Assembly: GCA_035259145.1 (NCBI GenBank)
Contig: DATFWQ010000282.1
Coordinates: 1 to 18,393 of the forward strand
Length of the DNA: 18,393 nt
Source: CF-161 sp035259145
GTDB lineage: Bacteria > Chloroflexota > Dormibacteria > Dormibacterales > Dormibacteraceae
Reading direction: 5' to 3'
The translations under genes were made by a program, and so were the position numbers. Positions within the stretch are counted from its first letter, which is position 1; each line of letters starts with the position of its first letter. Below, one piece after another: positions 1 through 6,471 of the stretch. The notes under the pieces were generated by a model. That model was not told the origin of the DNA. It saw only the letters and a program-made list of their open reading frames with translations, and did no database searches.

Positions 1-31
1 AGGCTACGCCCGGCAACTAGTTGTCCGTGAG

Positions 32-59
32 CGGATGGCCCGGCAGCCGTCCGTTTTTT
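32..59 (+). terminator. Intrinsic terminator or attenuator in the infC leader
   Basis: An 8-bp stem (32-39 CGGATGGC with 46-53 GCCGTCCG, one G-T wobble) encloses the 6-nt loop CCGGCA and is followed directly by six T residues at 54-59. This is the classic rho-independent architecture. It either ends an unseen upstream gene or attenuates the infC-rpmI-rplT operon, whose leader controls expression in Bacillus. A small competing hairpin (24-27 TCCG with 32-35 CGGA) overlaps the ascending arm, as an antiterminator would. Only 31 nt of upstream sequence is visible, so the two roles cannot be separated. Confidence 0.8.
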
Positions 60-112
60 GATGTTGACGAAGGAGAACAGGAACACTCTGAAAGCGTCTG
101 AGGAAGTGGCCC

Positions 113-688
113 ATCCCGTTTAAGGAGCTTCGGATCAACGAACAGATCCGCGCCCAGGAGGTGCGTCTGATCGATGATCAGAACAATCAGTTGGGCGTCC
201 TGAGCCTTGAAGCGGCGCAGAGAATCGCAAGAGAGAAGGGTCTCGACCTGGTCGAGGTGGCACCCCAAGCCAACCCGCCTGTCTGCCGGCTGCTTGACTA
301 CGGTCGCTACAAGTTCGAGACGATCAAGCGGGAGAAGGATCAGAGACGGCGGCAGAACGTCATCAAGCTCAAGGAGATGAAGCTGCGCCCCAAGGTCGCC
401 GACCACGACTTCGAGACCAAGTTTCGCAATGTGAGGCAGTTCCTGGAGCAGGGTGAGAAGGTCAAAGTGACGATCCAGTTTCGCGGTCGTGAGATGGTCC
501 ACCAGGACATCGGCCGGCGTCTGCTTGACCGCGTCGCCGATGCCGCCCGGGACGTGGCCACGATAGAGCGGCAGCCAATCATGGAAGGCCGCACGCTCTT
601 CATGATCCTCGCGCCCCTGCACAAGCCTTCACCGAACGCGGCACCAGCCGCCGCAGCACAACCTAGGGAGGCTTCACAAAGTGCCTAA
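113..688 (+). CDS. infC: Translation initiation factor IF-3, probable ATC start
   Basis: IF3 binds the 30S subunit, prevents 50S association and proofreads the start codon and initiator tRNA. Both domains are visible: the N-domain (LRINEQIRAQEVRLIDDQ through PPVCRLLDYGRYKFE), a basic linker, and the C-domain from HDFETKFRNVRQFLEQG to TLFMILAP. The first conventional start in frame is GTG at 161, but that would delete the conserved N-terminal segment. In-frame homology runs back to ATC at 113 (I-P-F-K-E-L-R-I-N-E-Q), 21 codons after the stop at 89-91. GAGGAAG at 100-106 is a well-spaced Shine-Dalgarno sequence for that ATC. From ATC the protein is 191 aa, close to the family norm. Non-canonical AUU/AUC starts are known for IF3 in other bacteria and allow autoregulation. 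The stop overlaps rpmI by 8 nt. Function is certain; the start is an inference. Confidence 0.93.
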   Translation: MPFKELRINEQIRAQEVRLIDDQNNQLGVLSLEAAQRIAREKGLDLVEVAPQANPPVCRLLDYGRYKFETIKREKDQRRRQNVIKLKEMKLRPKVADHDFETKFRNVRQFLEQGEKVKVTIQFRGREMVHQDIGRRLLDRVADAARDVATIERQPIMEGRTLFMILAPLHKPSPNAAPAAAAQPREASQSA

Positions 689-875
689 GCTGAAGACACG
701 TAAGGGCCTCAGGGAGCGAATCCGCATCACGCGGAACGGGAAGCTGATCAGGAAGCACGCATGGAAGAGCCACCTCCTGGAGCACAAGTCCGCCAAGCGG
801 AAGCGCGCATTTCGCTCGGCCCAGGCCGTCGCCCCCGCTGACTACAAGCAGGTGCGGCGCTCGCTGGGAGCCTAG
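681..875 (+). CDS. rpmI: 50S ribosomal protein L35
   Basis: A 64-aa, strongly basic protein of the large ribosomal subunit. It begins VPKLKTRKGLRERIRITRNG and carries the L35 pattern of K/R-rich blocks (KLIRKHAWKSHLLEHKSAKRKR). The length equals the family norm. The GTG start lies 9 nt after a strong Shine-Dalgarno sequence (AGGGAGG, 665-671) and overlaps the end of infC by 8 nt, which suggests translational coupling. Its place between infC and rplT is the conserved operon order. Nothing is unusual. Confidence 0.97.
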   Translation: MPKLKTRKGLRERIRITRNGKLIRKHAWKSHLLEHKSAKRKRAFRSAQAVAPADYKQVRRSLGA

Positions 876-877
876 CC

Positions 878-1231
878 GTGGCTCGCGTCAAACGAGGCGT
901 CGTCGCCCACCGCAGGCACCGTGCCGTCATCCAGCGTGCAAAGGGCTTTCGATACTCGCGGAAGCTGCTCTTCAAGCCCGCGAACGAGGCTCTCCTGCAC
1001 TCGCTGGCCTACGCGTTTCGCGACCGCCGGCAGCGCAAGCGTGACTTCCGGCGGCTCTGGATCGCCCGCATCAACGCGGCCGCGCGCCTGGGCGGTCTGC
1101 CCTACAACCGGTTCATGTACGGCCTCCGCCAGGCCGGAGTGGAGATTGACCGCAAAGTGCTTGCCGACCTGGCGGTACGTGACAGCGGTTCCTTTGCTCG
1201 GCTGGTGGAGGTTGCAAAGCAGAACCTCTAG
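878..1231 (+). CDS. rplT: 50S ribosomal protein L20
   Basis: A 117-aa L20 with the family's signature blocks: MARVKRGVVAHRRHRAVIQ at the N-terminus, FRDRRQRKRDFRRLWIARIN in the middle and EIDRKVLADLAVRDSGSF near the end. L20 binds 23S rRNA early in 50S assembly. In several bacteria it also represses its own operon by binding the mRNA leader. The GTG start lies only 2 nt after the rpmI stop. The 3' end probably overlaps the start of the downstream methyltransferase. Confidence 0.97.
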   Translation: MARVKRGVVAHRRHRAVIQRAKGFRYSRKLLFKPANEALLHSLAYAFRDRRQRKRDFRRLWIARINAAARLGGLPYNRFMYGLRQAGVEIDRKVLADLAVRDSGSFARLVEVAKQNL

Positions 1232-1964
1232 CCAGCCGCTCCAGAGCCCCCACAACGAGCTCATTCGCAGGCTGCGGCGCCTCGGACGCCGGCGAGAGCC
1301 AGGCGAGGTCCTCCTCGAAGGTCCGATGGTGATTCGCGAAGCCGTCGCTTGCGGGGTCGAGCTGGAGGTTCTCGCCTTGCGCGACGGCGTCGCGTTCTCG
1401 GCGCCCGCCGACCGGGTGGTCACACTCGCCGAGCGCGCATTCTCGTCGGTGAGCCAGACCATCAGCCCACAGGGCGTGCTCGCGATCGGCCGGAGCCATG
1501 AGGCTTCCATGGCAGATGCCATGGCTGCAGCCAGGGCCGTTCGGTGGCCGCTTGTCGTACTCGACGGCGTTCAGGACCCGGGCAACGTTGGCGCGGTCTG
1601 CCGCACCGCCGCGGCCGCCGGGGCACGCGCTCTGGCCGCGCTGGAGGGCAGCGCAGATCCTTTCAGCCCCAAAGCGGTGCGTGCGTCCGCGGGCACGGTT
1701 TTCCGGCTGGTGGTCAGCCGTGGCCGCTGGTCCGAGCTCAGTGCCTGGGGCGGATTCGGGGCGACCGCTCGCGGAGGAAAGTCGTATCTAGATGCCGATC
1801 TGGCCCACGGGCCGCTGCTCGCCTTCGGCAGCGAGGCTCACGGGCTGCAGCGGAAGGATCTAGAGTTGGTCACCATTCCCATGACACCGGGAGTGGAGTC
1901 TCTCAACGTGGCGGCCGCGGCGGCCATCCTGCTGTTCGATATCCGGCGGAGGTTGGAAGCGTGA
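1212..1964 (+). CDS. SpoU/TrmH-family RNA 2'-O-methyltransferase
   Basis: This protein transfers a methyl group from S-adenosylmethionine to a ribose 2'-OH in RNA, most likely 23S rRNA. Counting from the TTG at 1212 (250 aa), an N-terminal substrate-binding part with LRRLGRRREPGEVLLEGP (21-38) precedes the SPOUT domain. SPOUT motif 1 is LDGVQDPGNVGAVCRTA (117-133), motif 2 is LLAFGSEAHGL (202-212) and motif 3 is MTPGVESLNVAAAAAIL (224-240); together they form the trefoil-knot SAM site. The start is uncertain. TTG at 1212 overlaps rplT by 20 nt with GGAGG immediately before it, and GTG at 1179 is the next upstream option. A 4-nt GTGA overlap links it to pheS. The usual target-based names (RlmB-like or other) cannot be assigned from sequence alone. 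Confidence 0.9.
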   Translation: MQSRTSSQPLQSPHNELIRRLRRLGRRREPGEVLLEGPMVIREAVACGVELEVLALRDGVAFSAPADRVVTLAERAFSSVSQTISPQGVLAIGRSHEASMADAMAAARAVRWPLVVLDGVQDPGNVGAVCRTAAAAGARALAALEGSADPFSPKAVRASAGTVFRLVVSRGRWSELSAWGGFGATARGGKSYLDADLAHGPLLAFGSEAHGLQRKDLELVTIPMTPGVESLNVAAAAAILLFDIRRRLEA

Positions 1965-2989
1965 ACTCACCGGCGGCAATGGCCGAGCGGGCGCTGGCGG
2001 CTATCGCGGCCGCGCGGGACGAAGACGAGCTGGAGCGCCTCCGGATCGAGTTTCTCGGCGCAAAGAGTGAGCTCATGAGCATCCCCCGCTCGCTGGCGTC
2101 GCTTCCCAGGGAGCAGCGCGCGTCCGCCGGCCAGGCCTTCAACGCCACCAAGACCGCCATATCAGACGCGCTCGCACGACGCTCGGAGACGCTTGCCGAG
2201 GCCCGGATCTCGGACCTCGCGGCCGCCGAGTCCATCGACATCACGTTCCCGGGCCGCCCACCCGCACTGGGCCGGGTACACGTGCTGACTCTGGTTCAAC
2301 GCGAGATCGAGACGGTGATGGAGACCATGGGTTATCACGTCGAGATCGGCCCCGAGGTCGAGACGGACTGGTACAACTTCGAGGCCCTCAACCTGGCCCG
2401 AGGCCACGCATCGCGCGATATGCAGGAGACCTTCTTCTTCAACGAATCAGAGGACCTGCTGCTGCGTACGCACACCTCGCCGATGCAGATCCGCTCGATG
2501 GAGCGCCTGAAGGAACCGCCGATCTACGTCATCATGCCCGGCCGCTGCTACCGGCGCGATGCCACCGACCCCTCACATCTGGCGCAATTCATGCAGGTCG
2601 AAGCGCTTGCGGTCGATGAAGGGATCACCGTCGGCGATCTGAAGGGCACGATCCTCTATTTCGCACAGTCGCTATGGGGAGCAGACCGGCGCATCCGGAT
2701 CCGGCCGACGTACTTCCCTTACACCGAGCCCAGCTTCGAGTTCGACCTCTCTTGCGGCGTGTGTGGCGGGCGCGGGTGCCGCAGCTGCGGCGGCGACGGC
2801 TGGCTCGAGGTCGGCGGCTGCGGTATGGTCCACCCCAACGTTTTGCGCAACGGCGGCATCGACCCGGAGCGCTACACGGGCTTCGCGTGGGGCTTCGGTA
2901 TCGAGCGCATCGCGATGCTGCGGTACGACGTCGACGACATCCGCCTCTTCTACGAAAACGACCTCCGCTTTGTAGAGCAGTTGGGATGA
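1961..2989 (+). CDS. pheS: Phenylalanine--tRNA ligase alpha subunit
   Basis: This is the catalytic alpha chain of the alpha2-beta2 class II synthetase that charges tRNA-Phe. The 342-aa product has an N-terminal helical hairpin (about 1-90) that binds the tRNA. The class II core contains motif 2 around RCYRRDATDPSHLAQF (195-210), the Phe-pocket segment YTEPSFEFDLS (254-264) and motif 3 GFAWGFGIERIAML (307-320). A four-cysteine cluster (C265, C268, C273, C276) matches the CxxC-type insertion common in bacterial PheS and is not a novelty. GTG at 1961 is chosen because GGAGG at 1948-1952 is well spaced and the codon overlaps the previous stop; ATG at 1979 is possible. pheT follows 7 nt downstream. 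Confidence 0.97.
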   Translation: MNSPAAMAERALAAIAAARDEDELERLRIEFLGAKSELMSIPRSLASLPREQRASAGQAFNATKTAISDALARRSETLAEARISDLAAAESIDITFPGRPPALGRVHVLTLVQREIETVMETMGYHVEIGPEVETDWYNFEALNLARGHASRDMQETFFFNESEDLLLRTHTSPMQIRSMERLKEPPIYVIMPGRCYRRDATDPSHLAQFMQVEALAVDEGITVGDLKGTILYFAQSLWGADRRIRIRPTYFPYTEPSFEFDLSCGVCGGRGCRSCGGDGWLEVGGCGMVHPNVLRNGGIDPERYTGFAWGFGIERIAMLRYDVDDIRLFYENDLRFVEQLG

Positions 2990-2996
2990 GTCTGGG

Positions 2997-5381
2997 ATGA
3001 AAGTCAGCTACGGGTGGCTCTGCGATCTGGCGGGGGCCCACGACCTCCCGCCTCAGCAGGTCGCCGACGTGCTGACGATGGCCGGCTGGAACGTCGAGGA
3101 GATCGTACCCATCGACCTATCGCAGCTGATTGTCGGGCGCGTCATCTCGCAGCAGCCGCACCCCAGCTCCCGCAAGCCGCTGTGGGTGCACCAGGTCGAC
3201 GTGGGTGATCACACCCTGCAGATCATCGCCGGGGTCGACAACGCCCGCCCAGGTACGCTGGTCCCGGTCGCGCTACCAGGCACCACCGTGCCCGATGGCA
3301 CGCTGGTGCGGGATGGGAAGATCGCGGGCGTCGATGCCCGGGGGATGCTCTGCTCCGAGGCTGAGCTCCTGATCAGCGACGACCACGACAGCATTCTGCT
3401 GCTTGACGATGGCGGTCCCGGCCAGCGCCTCGACGAGATCATCCCCAGCGACGCCGTCTTGGAGGTTGAGGTCACACCCAACCGCCCCGACTGCCTCGGC
3501 CACCTGGGCCTGGCTCGAGAGCTGGCAGCGGCCCTTGGCAGCAGCCTCGACCTGGACTTCATGCCCCCGTTCACCGGCGGCGCCCAGCCTCCCGGCACCG
3601 ACCTCATCAGCGTCGCGATCGAGGCGCCAGAGCTGTGCAGGCGATATATCGGCGCGCCAATCACCGGCATCAAGGTGGGGCCGTCCCCGATCTGGATGCG
3701 ACGCCGGCTGTATGCGGCGGGAGTTCGGCCTATCAGCAACGTCGTGGACATCACGAACTACGTCGCGCTCGAGTACGCACAGCCGCTGCATGCTTTCGAC
3801 CTCGCGATGATCGGCGGTCGCCGAATCGTGGTCAGGCGGGCACGACGTGGCGAGAGGCTCCTGTGCCTCGATGGCGAGACGCGCTCGCTCACTTCGGACA
3901 TGCTGGTGATCGCGGACGCCGAACACCCGATCGCGCTGGCCGGCATCATAGGGGGCGAAGATTCCGCCGTCACCGGGCAGACCGTGGACATCATGCTGGA
4001 GGCGGCCAACTTCGACGGCGTCAACGTCCGCTCGACCAGCCGGGCGCTGCGTCTGCGCACCGAGTCATCGAGCAGGTTCGAGAAGGGGCTCTCGCCCGAG
4101 CTGGCACTGGCCGGCGCCCGTCGGGCCGCGACGCTGCTGGCGCAGCTAGCCGGTGGACGTATCCACCTCGGCTGGGCCGACGTCTACCCCCGGCCTCAAG
4201 AGCCCGCGCGCGTCAGGTTCCGTCCTGAGCGGATCGATGCCGTACTGGGTGTCCACGTCCCGCTCCAGGAGATGGAGGTGATCCTGAAGAGGCTCGACTT
4301 CCAGGTTCGTGTCCAGGACGACGGCGAGTGGGACGTGCTGCCTCCGGTCTACAGGCTGGACGTGAGCATCCCCGAGGACGTGGCCGAGGAGGTCGGCCGC
4401 ATCTACGGCTACGAAAAGGTGCCGCCAACGCTGCCTGGGGCGCGGCAGACTTCCTGGCACCCGGCGGCTCCCAGCCAGGAGAGGCGGCTCGACCCGCTCC
4501 GGCATGCGCTGGCTGGGTCAGGCTCCACGGAGGTCGTGACGCCTGCTTTGACCTCGCGGGTCATGCTCGATCAGCTCGGCGTTGGGGCTGAGGCCATGCG
4601 CGTGATCAACCCTGTCTCCGACGAACAGGACGCGCTGCGGACCACGCTGCTCCCCTCGCTGCTGCGGGTCGCTTCACACAATCGCAACTACGGGCGCCAG
4701 GGGGTGGCCGTCTTCGAGGTTGCACGGGCCTACCTGCGCCGGCCTGAGCAGCCAGATGGCCAACCCGACGAGCCGCTGCGCCTGGGCATTGTGCATGCAG
4801 GGCTGAGTGGTCCCGAGGGCGGAAGGCTGGGCGTCCTCGATCTGAAAGGTGCGCTCGAGCGGGCACTGGACACCCTGGCGCCGGTCGAGGTCTCGTACGA
4901 GCGCGCCACGGCTACGCTGTTCCATCCTGGCCGCTGCGCACAGGTCCTGGTCTGCGGGCAACCGGTGGGATACCTCGGTGAGCTGCATCCGTCGGTGGTC
5001 GAGGCATTCGACCTGGAGGGCCGCGCGGTCGGTCTCGAGGTCGAGCTGGAGCCGGTGCTTGCGATCGACCTTCCCCGCCGGGCACGGCCGCTGCCGCGCT
5101 TTCCGCCGGTCAGCCGAGACCTCGGCGTTGTCGTTGCCGAAGCAGCGGAGGCCGGTGCACTTCTGCGCACGATCATGGAGGCCGGTGGCGAACTGCTCGA
5201 GTCTGCAAACGCCTTCGACGAGTACCGGGGAAGCCAGGTGCCGGCGGGGCACAAGAGCGTCGCCTTCTCGATGACGTTTCGAAGCCCGGAGCGGACGCTT
5301 ACAGACGCCGAGGTCGACCACCGGCTGGCGGCGATCAAGGCGGCGCTCGTGCGGCACCATCATGCGACCTTCCGCACCTGA
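2997..5381 (+). CDS. pheT: Phenylalanine--tRNA ligase beta subunit
   Basis: This is the beta chain that pairs with PheS, binds tRNA-Phe and edits mischarged Tyr-tRNA-Phe. The 794-aa length is normal. In order: the N-terminal PheT fold; an EMAP/OB-type tRNA-binding domain (about 39-150); the B3/B4 editing region (about 205-390, with ISNVVDITNYVALEY near 245); the B5 domain (about 400-475, with EEVGRIYGYEKVP near 462); a core-like catalytic-fold region; and a C-terminal FDX-ACB anticodon-binding domain starting near FPPVSRDLGVVV (about 700-794). ATG at 2997 lies 7 nt after the pheS stop, so the two are cotranscribed. The gene is intact and ends the first housekeeping block. Confidence 0.97.
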   Translation: MKVSYGWLCDLAGAHDLPPQQVADVLTMAGWNVEEIVPIDLSQLIVGRVISQQPHPSSRKPLWVHQVDVGDHTLQIIAGVDNARPGTLVPVALPGTTVPDGTLVRDGKIAGVDARGMLCSEAELLISDDHDSILLLDDGGPGQRLDEIIPSDAVLEVEVTPNRPDCLGHLGLARELAAALGSSLDLDFMPPFTGGAQPPGTDLISVAIEAPELCRRYIGAPITGIKVGPSPIWMRRRLYAAGVRPISNVVDITNYVALEYAQPLHAFDLAMIGGRRIVVRRARRGERLLCLDGETRSLTSDMLVIADAEHPIALAGIIGGEDSAVTGQTVDIMLEAANFDGVNVRSTSRALRLRTESSSRFEKGLSPELALAGARRAATLLAQLAGGRIHLGWADVYPRPQEPARVRFRPERIDAVLGVHVPLQEMEVILKRLDFQVRVQDDGEWDVLPPVYRLDVSIPEDVAEEVGRIYGYEKVPPTLPGARQTSWHPAAPSQERRLDPLRHALAGSGSTEVVTPALTSRVMLDQLGVGAEAMRVINPVSDEQDALRTTLLPSLLRVASHNRNYGRQGVAVFEVARAYLRRPEQPDGQPDEPLRLGIVHAGLSGPEGGRLGVLDLKGALERALDTLAPVEVSYERATATLFHPGRCAQVLVCGQPVGYLGELHPSVVEAFDLEGRAVGLEVELEPVLAIDLPRRARPLPRFPPVSRDLGVVVAEAAEAGALLRTIMEAGGELLESANAFDEYRGSQVPAGHKSVAFSMTFRSPERTLTDAEVDHRLAAIKAALVRHHHATFRT

Positions 5382-5400
5382 GGGGTGGCCGAAGGGCACA

Positions 5401-5410
5401 TTTCCGGAAA
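5401..5410. repeat. TTCCGGAA palindrome, copy 1
   Basis: The perfect 10-bp palindrome TTTCCGGAAA lies 19 nt after the pheT stop. Its TTCCGGAA core starts at 5402, 42 bp before copy 2. Confidence 0.7.
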
Positions 5411-5443
5411 GGGGCTGATCAGACGGCGCACTAAGTGCACGCA

Positions 5444-5451
5444 TTCCGGAA
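5444..5451. repeat. TTCCGGAA palindrome, copy 2
   Basis: A perfect 8-bp palindrome, followed by AA to give TTCCGGAAAA. It lies 42 bp from copy 1 and 85 bp from copy 3. Confidence 0.7.
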
Positions 5452-5500
5452 AACGTGGGCTTAACAATCCGGATGGACAGCTGATCCCGGATGCCGCACG

Positions 5501-5896
5501 GTGTTCTATGTGCCGCGGCGTCAAGTTATTCCGGAAGGGCTCACTACAGGTCCCTTCACTCTCGCCGACGCCCGCCGTATTGGGCTCACTCGCTGGCAGC
5601 TGCGAGGGTCCAGCTGGAGGCGCATCTCACGCGGCTTCTACGTCTGGGTTGGACTTCAGAAGAGCTCGCTGATGGCCACCGCTGGGATTCCTCGCCGGCT
5701 CCCCCCGGGAGCAGCGTTCTCCGGCCGCACCGCTGCCTGGCTGCATGGCTTCGACAGCTCGCCCGGGGAGCCACCCGAGGTGACGGTTCCCTATGCATGC
5801 GGAGTCTCTCCGCGCGCGGGCGTGACCATCCGGCACGGCACCCTCACGGACGCTGACGTAAGCGGCAAGGGCTGCCTACCACGTCCCCAGTGGTAA
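5501..5896 (+). CDS. AbiEi-type winged-helix N-terminal half of the DUF559 protein
   Basis: The 131-aa frame opens at GTG 5501 (GTG 5510 is an alternative). It shows the AbiEi antitoxin-like N-terminal pattern: a helix-turn-helix stretch PFTLADARRIGLTRWQLRG (about 18-36), the basic turn SSWRRISRGFYVW (about 37-49), and the following SGRTAAWLHGFD and PPEVTVPY segments (about 73-97). AbiEi proteins are DNA-binding antitoxins and autorepressors of type IV toxin-antitoxin systems. In stand-alone DUF559 fusions this domain is presumed to bind DNA. The last 8 residues after SGKG are out of frame and do not resemble the family. No good Shine-Dalgarno sequence is visible. Confidence 0.55.
   Translation: MFYVPRRQVIPEGLTTGPFTLADARRIGLTRWQLRGSSWRRISRGFYVWVGLQKSSLMATAGIPRRLPPGAAFSGRTAAWLHGFDSSPGEPPEVTVPYACGVSPRAGVTIRHGTLTDADVSGKGCLPRPQW
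5529..5536. repeat. TTCCGGAA palindrome, copy 3
   Basis: A perfect 8-bp palindrome inside the first codons of the DUF559 gene, spanning the codons for Ile-Pro-Glu of VIPEGL. It lies 85 bp (about 2 x 42.5) from copy 2. It may be fortuitous because it also encodes a conserved-looking stretch. Confidence 0.55.
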
Positions 5897-6456
5897 CCGT
5901 GTTCGATCTGGCGCGTCGGCTACCGCTGGTGGATGCAGTCGCGGCGGTGGATGCGGCCCTGCACAACCGCATCGTTGACCTGGCTGAGTTTCGCTCGTAC
6001 GTGGCCGCGCATTCAAGGTGCGCCGGGGTTGCTCGGGCTCGGCAAGTAGCCGATCTCGCCGACGCCTCTTCCGAGTCGCAGATGGAAACGCGCCTGCGCA
6101 TGCTCCTGGTGCTGGCCGGGCTTCCGAGACCCCAGGCGCAGGTCCCGCTCTACGACCACCGGGGGCGCCTTCTCAGGCGGCCAGACCTGTACTACCCGGA
6201 GCAGCGGGTCGGCCTCGAGTACGACGGCGGCAGTCATCGCGACAGTCTCGTCGAGGACAACCGTCGCCAGAACCGTTTGCTCAGCGCAGGCTTCCGCCTC
6301 CTTCGGTTCACTGCAGCCGACGTCTACAACACCCCTGACGCGGTCGTGGCTCAAGTCGGCGCCGCCCTCAAGCGCACTGTTTTCGGAAACAGAGCCAATC
6401 CACGAGCTGGAAGAGGCTCCTTTTCCGGAAACAGGGCGGTTTCCCCGCGGTCATGA
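5890..6456 (+). CDS. DUF559 (Vsr-like nuclease fold) C-terminal half
   Basis: The 188-aa frame contains the DUF559 domain, a relative of Vsr-type and PD-(D/E)XK nucleases. ESQMETRLRMLLVLAGLP (about 61-78) supplies the conserved E and R of the first helix. RRPDLYYPEQRVGLEYDG (about 97-114) is the core D...E-x-D strand pair. DNRRQNRLLSAGFRLLRFTAAD (about 121-142) is the typical end. Homology runs upstream of the GTG at 5890 through LPTTSPV in the same frame, so this is the 3' part of a longer gene and not an independent start. The last 25 or so residues are encoded across the two downstream palindromes and look like non-family tail. No biochemical function is established for most members. Confidence 0.6.
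   Translation: MVTVFDLARRLPLVDAVAAVDAALHNRIVDLAEFRSYVAAHSRCAGVARARQVADLADASSESQMETRLRMLLVLAGLPRPQAQVPLYDHRGRLLRRPDLYYPEQRVGLEYDGGSHRDSLVEDNRRQNRLLSAGFRLLRFTAADVYNTPDAVVAQVGAALKRTVFGNRANPRAGRGSFSGNRAVSPRS
6377..6392. repeat. Degenerate TTCCGGAA-type palindrome with 6-bp arms
   Basis: CTGTTTTCGGAAACAG has perfect 6-bp arms (CTGTTT and AAACAG) around TCGG. It could form a small hairpin and lacks one C of the TTTTCCGGAAACAG form seen 41-42 bp downstream. It lies inside the 3' end of the DUF559 frame. Confidence 0.55.
6422..6431. repeat. TTCCGGAA palindrome, copy 4
   Basis: The perfect palindrome TTTCCGGAAA is followed by CAGGGC, so TTTTC(C)GGAAACAG is shared with the copy at 6377. GGAAAC (6427-6432) can also pair with GTTTCC (6439-6444) to form a hairpin. 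It lies 40 nt before the tyrS start, so it could influence tyrS as well as the DUF559 gene. Confidence 0.65.
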
Positions 6457-6471
6457 GTAAGCTCTAGGCCC

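Larger units (their letters stand above)
5382..5500 (+). promoter_or_regulatory. Palindrome-dense region before the DUF559 gene
   Basis: This 119-nt spacer holds a run of perfect palindromes: TTTCCGGAAA (5401-5410), CTGATCAG (5415-5422), GCACTAAGTGC (5428-5438), TTCCGGAA (5444-5451) and ATCCGGAT (5467-5474). No clear sigma-70-like promoter stands out. AbiEi-family proteins are known to bind inverted repeats upstream of their own gene, so an operator role is a reasonable inference. The dense dyads could instead be a mobile-element end or mRNA structure. Confidence 0.45.
5501..6456 (+). pseudogene. Solitary AbiEi-like/DUF559 protein gene, split by a one-base frameshift
   Basis: Two open frames encode consecutive halves of one recognisable protein: an AbiEi-type winged-helix N-terminal domain (5501 to about 5869) and a DUF559 nuclease-fold C-terminal domain (about 5869 to 6456). 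At AAGGGCTG (5867-5874) the frame 1 reading gives SGKGCLPRPQW and then a stop. Loss of one base, or a -1 shift, restores SGKGLPTTSPVVTVFDLARR, which is what this family looks like at that point. The rejoined product would be about 318 aa, full length for the family. No abiEii-type toxin gene lies beside it. It may be a recent pseudogene, a base-calling error in a G run, or a programmed shift. No classical slippery heptamer is present, which disfavours the last. Confidence 0.75.

Noticed and set aside
60..95. TTGACG at 64-69 as a -35 box for infC
   Set aside because: No acceptable -10 hexamer lies 16-18 nt downstream.
921..1211. Upstream extension of the rRNA methyltransferase frame across rplT
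   Set aside because: It overlaps nearly the whole L20 gene and has no family resemblance; homology begins around 1236.
2753..2790. Four-cysteine CxxC cluster in PheS
   Set aside because: This insertion is common in bacterial PheS and is not a novel zinc finger.
4674..5444. Long minus-strand frames such as the one over the pheT 3' end
   Set aside because: High GC creates long antisense frames; these oppose certain genes and show only low-complexity Arg/Ala-rich products.
5385..5672. GTG-started 95-codon frame with HISGKG and HSGK repeats after pheT
   Set aside because: The repeated residues come from the DNA palindromes. The frame overlaps the AbiEi-type domain in another frame and resembles no family.
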